Below, in pieces: positions 40,279 through 45,449 of a stretch of 45,449 nt of DNA (position 1 is its first letter; the number at the start of each line of letters is the position of its first letter). The notes beneath the pieces are model-generated. The model was not told the origin of the DNA, searched no databases, and worked only from the letters and a program-made list of their open reading frames with translations. This DNA is from Candidatus Aenigmatarchaeota archaeon (GTDB lineage Archaea > Aenigmatarchaeota > Aenigmatarchaeia > QMZP01 > QMZT01), in contig JAPLVC010000007.1 in the NCBI GenBank assembly GCA_026397315.1, positions 1 through 45,449 of the forward strand. Reading direction: 5' to 3'. A program made the position numbers and the translations under genes.

Positions 40279-43110
40279 TTAATTGCCCGGCCAATCAGTC
40301 GTATGTTTTGCATAAACTTGCGCGGTGCCGCCCATGGCGTTTATCACTACTGATGAAAATAGCCTTGCTCCGGGTTTTTTAACTACGATTTGAAGCACAA
40401 TATCCGCTATCATAGTACCTGCAAATATCGCAGTTGCTGCTCCAGAAGGTTTAGTATAGCAGTAATTGTGCTTTTCACTTGAGTATGGGCTCTGGTCGGC
40501 ATATATCAATAATGCGTCATTGACAATGCAATTGGTTCCCAATTTGGCATATTTTGTAAATGTCCTAGTTTCAGCCTCTTTGCAATCTTTATTAAAGAAA
40601 ATTGGTTGTTCGACATTCGCAGCGTCACTTCTTAATTGGCAATTGACTAATTTTTTATGAACAATGCCTTCCAAGTTTCCATCTTCATCACCCCACGAAA
40701 CAATGCTTAGTTTGTGAGCAATAGTCAGAATGTCAGGTGTGGTTATACTTTGGAATTCGACTGAATTCACTTTCTGTTCTGATTTTGTTATATTAATTAC
40801 TATATACGTTGTTTCTCCATAATCCGGAATTTCTATAACGCTTTTCAAATCTTTCAATCTGTAAGTAAATAAGATAAAATCGCTTTTATCAACAAATCCC
40901 ATATTATTGCCTGAGCCGAGATTTCCAAGTTCGAAAATGTCGTATTTAGATAAATCGGTTATATCAAACGGTGGTTTATCAATTGCATGTACTTCATTAT
41001 TTTTGCCAACATATTCTATCGCATTCGTCTTTGGATTGTAATAGAAATCTAAATCTGTCACTGGTTCTTTTATATGAATATATTTATCCGGTAAGGTATA
41101 ACTAGGAACTGCAATATCATTTTGTAAAATAGGTATTTTATTGCCGGCAGTGATGTCCGTTATCAAAGTTGTTTCCTTGGAAGCAATTTCAGCTTTCAGA
41201 TTCTTATCTTTCTCCATATTATCTTTATTGATACTGATTAAACCGGTACTGTCAGTAGATGTATATTTATTCATCTCTACATGTGAAAATGGCAAATTTT
41301 CACAAACATCAAATGGTCCTTCTTCAATCCTCTCGCTATAACCTTGGGAGTCTCTTGGCAAGCACTCGATACTTTTTGATTCTATGTCATATTTGTATGA
41401 TCCGCAAGGAACTGGTTTTGGACTTTTAATTATCTGAAGATCGGCCTTGCATGGGGATGCCAGATAAAAAGGCACGTACGCGGGTGCTATTTCTTTTTGC
41501 AGGAAGCTGTAATCCTTTAAAAGTATGATTGGCACGTTGAATCTTGAAACTTTAAATTCTTCTGCCTCATTGGTGAAAAGAGTTCTTTTTTGTAATACGA
41601 GGGAGCCTGGCTTTTCGTAAAATTTGTCATTTATTGCATCCAATTTATATCCAAGAAAATCAATACCCGCCGCTAAGCCTGTAACCTTTAGCGCTCTTGC
41701 ATAATCTTCCCAAGCTGGTGTAAATGCTTTTGTTCCCATGAATTTGTTTAAAATGCCAGTTTTTTTCACGACATCCAGTTTTTCAAAATCTTTTTTAACA
41801 AGCTCTGAAACTTTCGCTATTGCAGTACTTTCGCCTTTATCGAGGGCTTCCTTAACCGCTTTTTCCAATACAGAGTTTCCAATTTCTTTTGAAAGGTAAT
41901 AGGTCGCTAAGCCATCTGCACCTTCAGAAATAACTTTGGTGCCTATTATTTTTCCGGCCAGCTTTTTTTTACCATAAGCTACTATTATCTGTTCTTCTGC
42001 TTCTTGTGTGCTTTTGCCAATAAGTTTAGAAACTAGTTTAGAAACCATATTCTTACTTTTACTTGCGAGGTCCTTCACCTTACCCACAACAAACCTTTTT
42101 CCGGCACCGAAAATTTCGGAGACAGGCAAAGCGTACATGAAAACTGTTTCTGCATTTTCCATCCATGTGGATAATTTCGTCCATCCAACATCCTCGCCTT
42201 CTGGGAATCTTTGCCAGTAAAGTATAAACTGCGGGTCGCCCAATCCTTCAAATAAAACCTTATGTACGTTACTTTCATCGGTAATTATCTGCGGAAGTTG
42301 AAAATTTTTAATTGTGCATTTAGCGTCTTTTTCAAGGCCTACTTTTTCGAGGTTGTTAATGTTATCGATTGTCAAAGTTTCTGATTTTTCATTTTTGTGA
42401 TGAATTATAATTTCATCATCTCCTCCCCTCACGACTGCCTGCTCTAGTATTTTAATGCCAGCACTGTATCTGCTTTTCTCTGGCTGATTTTTGTCTATTG
42501 CGCCGATTTCATTGCCAATCCACAGGTGTATTTCATCAACACCAGAAAACATTGAATTCATACTCGAAACGGTTTTGTATTCATAAAATTTCTCGCCGCA
42601 ATCGGGACATTTAGATTTCCATTCACCGCTATCGAATACGTACCAAACATTCTCGTGATCACATGCGGGGTTTAAAGTTCCGCAGTCTTCATCATATTCT
42701 AACTCAGGGTAACCGCTTTTCAAGTCACAATAAAGGGATGCATCACTTGGTGCTGATTGTGTCTGAGTTTGGGAGTTTTGCGTGGCGGTAGCATCCGCGG
42801 CAGCATTGCCTGTCACAGTCGCACCGTTAGGTGAGTTTTTAATAATACCTGCACATTGTTCATCGCCAGTAAAAACAGTGTCTATCGCACACTTCAACAT
42901 CTGTGTAGACTGCTTGGCGCTTTCGTAATCCACTGTCGAAACTTTACCTGTGCACAGGGCGGGTATTTTGTCACAGATACCGTCGAGTATGGAGTTGATG
43001 CCGCCCGACTGGGCGATGATGAAGCCTATGACAAGAAACGTGAAAACCAGGGCGATTAGGATTTCAAAAGGCGGCTGGGCGATGAAACTGTCTCCCTTCC
43101 TCTTACCCAT
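40279..43110 (-). CDS. Large membrane-anchored protein of unknown function
   Basis: A 943-residue protein with an N-terminal membrane helix (about 12-32, PPFEILIALVFTFLVIGFII), then a mostly polar region. A zinc-ribbon-like segment lies near 160 (CDHENVWYVFDSGEWKSKCPDCG), a helical basic segment near 350-440, and a C-terminal hydrophobic region (AATAIFAGTMIADIVLQIV). The in-frame ATG at 43200 is possible, but a TATA-like AATATAAAG about 25-35 nt before the ATG at 43110 favours that start. It faces away from the membrane-peptide cluster, which starts 124 nt beyond its start on the other strand. No family is recognised. Confidence 0.65.
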   Translation of the reverse strand: MGKRKGDSFIAQPPFEILIALVFTFLVIGFIIAQSGGINSILDGICDKIPALCTGKVSTVDYESAKQSTQMLKCAIDTVFTGDEQCAGIIKNSPNGATVTGNAAADATATQNSQTQTQSAPSDASLYCDLKSGYPELEYDEDCGTLNPACDHENVWYVFDSGEWKSKCPDCGEKFYEYKTVSSMNSMFSGVDEIHLWIGNEIGAIDKNQPEKSRYSAGIKILEQAVVRGGDDEIIIHHKNEKSETLTIDNINNLEKVGLEKDAKCTIKNFQLPQIITDESNVHKVLFEGLGDPQFILYWQRFPEGEDVGWTKLSTWMENAETVFMYALPVSEIFGAGKRFVVGKVKDLASKSKNMVSKLVSKLIGKSTQEAEEQIIVAYGKKKLAGKIIGTKVISEGADGLATYYLSKEIGNSVLEKAVKEALDKGESTAIAKVSELVKKDFEKLDVVKKTGILNKFMGTKAFTPAWEDYARALKVTGLAAGIDFLGYKLDAINDKFYEKPGSLVLQKRTLFTNEAEEFKVSRFNVPIILLKDYSFLQKEIAPAYVPFYLASPCKADLQIIKSPKPVPCGSYKYDIESKSIECLPRDSQGYSERIEEGPFDVCENLPFSHVEMNKYTSTDSTGLISINKDNMEKDKNLKAEIASKETTLITDITAGNKIPILQNDIAVPSYTLPDKYIHIKEPVTDLDFYYNPKTNAIEYVGKNNEVHAIDKPPFDITDLSKYDIFELGNLGSGNNMGFVDKSDFILFTYRLKDLKSVIEIPDYGETTYIVINITKSEQKVNSVEFQSITTPDILTIAHKLSIVSWGDEDGNLEGIVHKKLVNCQLRSDAANVEQPIFFNKDCKEAETRTFTKYAKLGTNCIVNDALLIYADQSPYSSEKHNYCYTKPSGAATAIFAGTMIADIVLQIVVKKPGARLFSSVVINAMGGTAQVYAKHTTDWPGN

Positions 43111-43233
43111 GAATATGTATGTGCAGCCTTTCTTTATATTGGTTTGATACGGGCGCATCCGAACTGCCAAAAGCCCCGCCAGCGCCGCAACAATAACCAA
43201 AGTTTAAATAGAGCCTAGCCCCAAATATTCATT

Positions 43234-43509
43234 ATGAACACATCATTGGAAATCGTGGTCGTGGCAATCATCCTTCTGGTCGTGGCGCTGGTTCTTCTGA
43301 CGATATTCGGAACTGGCATGACACCATTCGGTGCTTTCACAAGCAACAAAAATGTATGCATACAACAATACGACTCTTCGTGCAAAGCTACTGGTAATGA
43401 TCCTGTGGATTGGGGAGTCGCTAAATACAAGGACTCTAAAGGGGTTTTGCAAGCGTGCTCGACTCTTGCCAAGTGTTCATGCATCAATAACGTCGCCTCG
43501 TGCACCTAA
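43234..43509 (+). CDS. Short pilin-like membrane protein, Cys-rich
   Basis: A 91-residue protein with an N-terminal hydrophobic helix directly at the start (LEIVVVAIILLVVALVLLT) and a small extracellular domain with six Cys (CIQQYDSSC, CSTLAKCSC, C). The shape is that of a pilin, but no class III leader (Q-x-S-x-E) is visible. It begins about 25 nt after a TATA-like TTTAAATA. The N terminus is almost identical to that of the next protein. Confidence 0.65.
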   Translation: MNTSLEIVVVAIILLVVALVLLTIFGTGMTPFGAFTSNKNVCIQQYDSSCKATGNDPVDWGVAKYKDSKGVLQACSTLAKCSCINNVASCT

Positions 43510-43559
43510 ACTTCAAACTCCTTTCTTTTATTTATACCAATTTATTACAAGTATTACTT

Positions 43560-43991
43560 ATGAGAATGGCCCTTGAGATTGTGGTCGTGACTATCATACT
43601 TCTTGTCGTGGCGATTGTGGTACTCATGTTTTTCGCCAACGGCATGCGTGCCGGCGTCGACATGACGGACGCGAGGAACCAGTGCATTACCATGGCCTCG
43701 GCCTCGTGCAAGTCGCTGAAGGTCTTGCCTCCGACATGGTTTGTGCCGACGGTCACCGTTGAAGGGAAGACCGCACCGGAAAGCTGCGACGATATAACAG
43801 AGGGAGCCTACAAAGATTGCAGTAAATTTGGCGTGACCGGAGGCGGCGCGACGACAGGCGGAACGACGACGATAACCACGAACACACAGTGCACGACAGC
43901 ATTATACACTTGCGAGGCCTCGTGCACTGCACCCAAGACGCAAAAAGGGACATGCGATGCCGACCCCGCCAAGAAAGCGTGCTGCGGCTGA
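43560..43991 (+). CDS. Short pilin-like membrane protein, second copy
   Basis: A 143-residue paralogue of the preceding protein. Its first about 26 residues (LEIVVVTIILLVVAIVVLMF) match closely, followed by GMRAG and an extracellular domain with about ten Cys, a Gly/Thr-rich spacer (GGGATTGGTTTITTN) and a Cys-rich tail ending CCG. The start is ATG 43560, in keeping with the paralogue. The pair probably arose by duplication and then changed outside the helix. Confidence 0.68.
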   Translation: MRMALEIVVVTIILLVVAIVVLMFFANGMRAGVDMTDARNQCITMASASCKSLKVLPPTWFVPTVTVEGKTAPESCDDITEGAYKDCSKFGVTGGGATTGGTTTITTNTQCTTALYTCEASCTAPKTQKGTCDADPAKKACCG

Positions 43992-44006
43992 TAGCGGGAA
44001 TGTGAG

Positions 44007-44126
44007 ATGATGCAAATGATGAAAGGGCAAAGTGATATCGTGGCCTCAGGCCTGCCCATATTCGCGATGGTCGTGCTGATAGTCCTTATCATACTGGTGG
44101 CCGTGAGGATTTTCGGCGGCGGATGA
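44007..44126 (+). CDS. 39-residue membrane peptide
   Basis: ATG 44007 to TGA 44124-44126. MMQMMKGQSDIV precedes the helix PIFAMVVLIVLIILVAVRIF and a Gly-rich end. GTGAG lies just upstream. It ends 1 nt before the next ATG, so the two genes are translationally linked. Real but short; function unknown. Confidence 0.6.
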   Translation: MMQMMKGQSDIVASGLPIFAMVVLIVLIILVAVRIFGGG

Positions 44127-44127
44127 A

Positions 44128-44313
44128 ATGGTGAAAAACTTGGAAAGGGAAACCGGCAAAACGGGGAAAAAGAAGGGCTTCATAATATTCATGGGTCTCA
44201 ACATGTGGGTCGAAATCCTGCTCATGATAGTCCTGACGTTCATACTCATAGCGGTCATAGACGCTCTTTCTGGCTACAGGATTGGCTTCCTGAGCATACT
44301 GGGAATAAAATAG
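44128..44313 (+). CDS. 61-residue membrane peptide
   Basis: A 61-residue protein with a basic first 25 residues (LERETGKTGKKKG) and a membrane helix (WVEILLMIVLTFILIAVI), ending with YRIGFLSILGIK. It follows the 39-residue gene directly (one-base gap). The helix begins W-V-E-I-L, like the L-E-I-V of the pilin-like pair, and may be of the same group. Confidence 0.6.
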   Translation: MVKNLERETGKTGKKKGFIIFMGLNMWVEILLMIVLTFILIAVIDALSGYRIGFLSILGIK

Positions 44314-44360
44314 AATCAGTCAAATACGGATATAATTATAATTGCATACAATTATTAACT

Positions 44361-44942
44361 ATGAAAAAAGCCTCTTCGTCATCCATCATGACATTCAGGC
44401 TGGTTATATCCCTCATCCTCGGAATTTTTGTGATTGTTCTTCTCATCAGAGGCATAAACGAGCAGGTATACGGTGCCTGCTGGAGCCAGGCGAAATACGC
44501 CTTCGAGGAGCTGAAGGATGGGGAAAACGACATCGTGCTGGGCGATTGCATAGTCAATGCCTACTTGGTCCCCAAAGACGGACTTGACGCCCTAAGGGCT
44601 CAGGACGTGAACATATTCAGCTGCGCCAAGAGGAACGACCCGGAATATTTCTCTTTTGCCATAATCAGGCCTAACAGCGACGTGAAGGTGACTGAAATAA
44701 TCGAGAGCGGCGGCAAGAAAATAACCCAGACCATGCTTGAAACGTATTGCGTCGGATACAGATACAAGCTGAACACCATGAGCCTGAATATTTTTGAAGG
44801 CAAGAAGAGCTATTGCATAAAGCTCGATCGGGTAAGCGGCAGCACCGACTCGAACGACAAGTATGTAAGCATAAGGGAAGGCGCATGCTCTGCATCATTT
44901 TCAGGAGGAGCATCGGGCGGAGCCGGAGCAAGCAAATCTTAA
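44361..44942 (+). CDS. Membrane-anchored extracellular protein
   Basis: A 193-residue protein with an N-terminal membrane helix (about 12-34, RLVISLILGIFVIVLLIRG), then an extracellular domain of about 150 residues with several Cys (C near 41, 64 and 91) and a Gly/Ala/Ser-rich C terminus (GGASGGAGAS). The ATG at 44361 is chosen; the open frame runs upstream through an unrelated region. Same strand and layout as its neighbours. Confidence 0.6.
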   Translation: MKKASSSSIMTFRLVISLILGIFVIVLLIRGINEQVYGACWSQAKYAFEELKDGENDIVLGDCIVNAYLVPKDGLDALRAQDVNIFSCAKRNDPEYFSFAIIRPNSDVKVTEIIESGGKKITQTMLETYCVGYRYKLNTMSLNIFEGKKSYCIKLDRVSGSTDSNDKYVSIREGACSASFSGGASGGAGASKS

Positions 44943-44969
44943 TAATTATAACGGAAGGCGGGTGTTAGA

Positions 44970-45449
44970 TTGGGAGAAACTGAAGAGGATGTTCTCGAAG
45001 CCCTCGCGATGGTCATAATAGTTGTCCTGGGCCTGATAGTGCTGATCGTATCGATAATGCCCAGTAGTTTTACCGGCACCAGCGCCGGGGCGTTTGCTGT
45101 GGCGACTGGCATATCATATTCTATAAGCGGGCTGTCGCTAGCGGACGAAGGCTCGATGACAAGATATCTCAACGGCAGCTACGACATCGAGATAGGCCTG
45201 GAAGAGGATTCTGACGGTCCCCTGAAGAATTATTACATAAGGGCGACGGCTTACGGAAAAGGAAACCCGCTCAGCCCTATAGACAAGATAATTTTCATAG
45301 GCGACATGCAGCTGGACAAAGACCCGACAAAACTGGTAAACGTCACGTACATCAGCCTCACGAAAAGCTACGGCAAGCCTGTCAGGATAGTCAAGACCAC
45401 GGAAACTCGCTTCTCGGACGCCCTTTGCAAAGAGCCGACGCCTGAGAAA
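44970..45449 (+). CDS. Membrane-anchored protein, truncated by window end
   Basis: The frame opens at TTG 44970 and continues off the end of the window (at least 160 residues). GGAAGGCGGG lies about 8-17 nt upstream. The protein has a short acidic start (GETEEDVLEALAM), a membrane helix (VIIVVLGLIVLIVSIM) and an extracellular domain with G-rich and YIRATAYGKGN segments. It continues the run of membrane proteins. Confidence 0.55.
   Translation, partial: MGETEEDVLEALAMVIIVVLGLIVLIVSIMPSSFTGTSAGAFAVATGISYSISGLSLADEGSMTRYLNGSYDIEIGLEEDSDGPLKNYYIRATAYGKGNPLSPIDKIIFIGDMQLDKDPTKLVNVTYISLTKSYGKPVRIVKTTETRFSDALCKEPTPEK

Noticed and set aside
43234-43991. Class III signal peptide for the short pilin-like proteins
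   Set aside because: No Q-x-S-x-E-Y motif before the helix; unlike the protein at 17917, so I call them only pilin-like by shape.

Overview
The window is archaeal chromosome. Supporting signs are a tRNA-Thr(TGT) split by an intron at the canonical archaeal position 37/38, eukaryote/archaea-type ribosomal proteins L14e and L34e, a geranylgeranyl reductase of archaeal lipid synthesis, a class III (archaellin/pilin-type) signal peptide, a DUF763 protein, and TATA-like boxes about 20-30 nt upstream of many starts (leaderless transcripts). Many small membrane proteins, Cys-rich surface proteins and a short MscL would fit a DPANN-type lineage, but I cannot assign a phylum from sequence alone. Core genes are moderately GC-rich; several islands are clearly AT-rich and look acquired.

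Layout. 1-6.2 kb: host genes (AbrB-like protein, MscL, DUF362 ferredoxin-like protein, XRE regulator, two coiled-coil proteins, DUF763, a P-loop kinase, an MFS transporter). 6.2-16.8 kb: an integrated element lies downstream of the intron-containing tRNA-Thr. The tRNA 3' end supplies one attachment site; a 14-nt core copy lies at about 16.05 kb and a second, diverged copy at about 16.8 kb. The element encodes a tyrosine integrase, a RanBP2-finger plus HUH rolling-circle initiator, a phage-type Cys-rich miniprotein, small winged-helix regulators, and AT-rich cargo with three PD-(D/E)XK-like nucleases, a HEPN-like protein and several unknowns: a rolling-circle plasmid that integrates and carries defence- or conflict-like cargo. 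16.3-20.3 kb: ATP-cone protein, Fic protein with an inverted-repeat operator, a pilin-like protein, a bacterial-type RsuA/RluB pseudouridine synthase, and a YdjM-like membrane protein.

20.3-24.4 kb: a second AT-rich island with a Cys-rich secreted protein, a zinc-ribbon membrane protein, a lipoprotein, a nuclease, a zinc ribbon and a YidD homologue. 24.4-29.5 kb: an FKBP/SlyD isomerase, then a MacB-type ABC exporter operon (permease, CARDB-like surface protein, ATPase, anchored protein) divergent from a membrane-bound winged-helix regulator, with four TGAAAC half-sites between. 29.6-33.6 kb: two tandem beta-carbonic-anhydrase-like paralogues, the AmrS radical-SAM enzyme, a methyltransferase and an unknown protein. 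33.6-39.2 kb: L14e with a His/Lys/Glu tail, L34e, an 870-residue beta-helix surface protein, geranylgeranyl reductase and ScpB.

39.2-45.4 kb: a run of short single-pass proteins with near-identical hydrophobic N termini, a 943-residue membrane protein and several unknowns. This may be a pilin-like or envelope assembly and continues off the right edge. The most promising candidates for something undescribed are the element cargo, the 20-24 kb island, the beta-carbonic-anhydrase-like pair and the terminal membrane-protein cluster.
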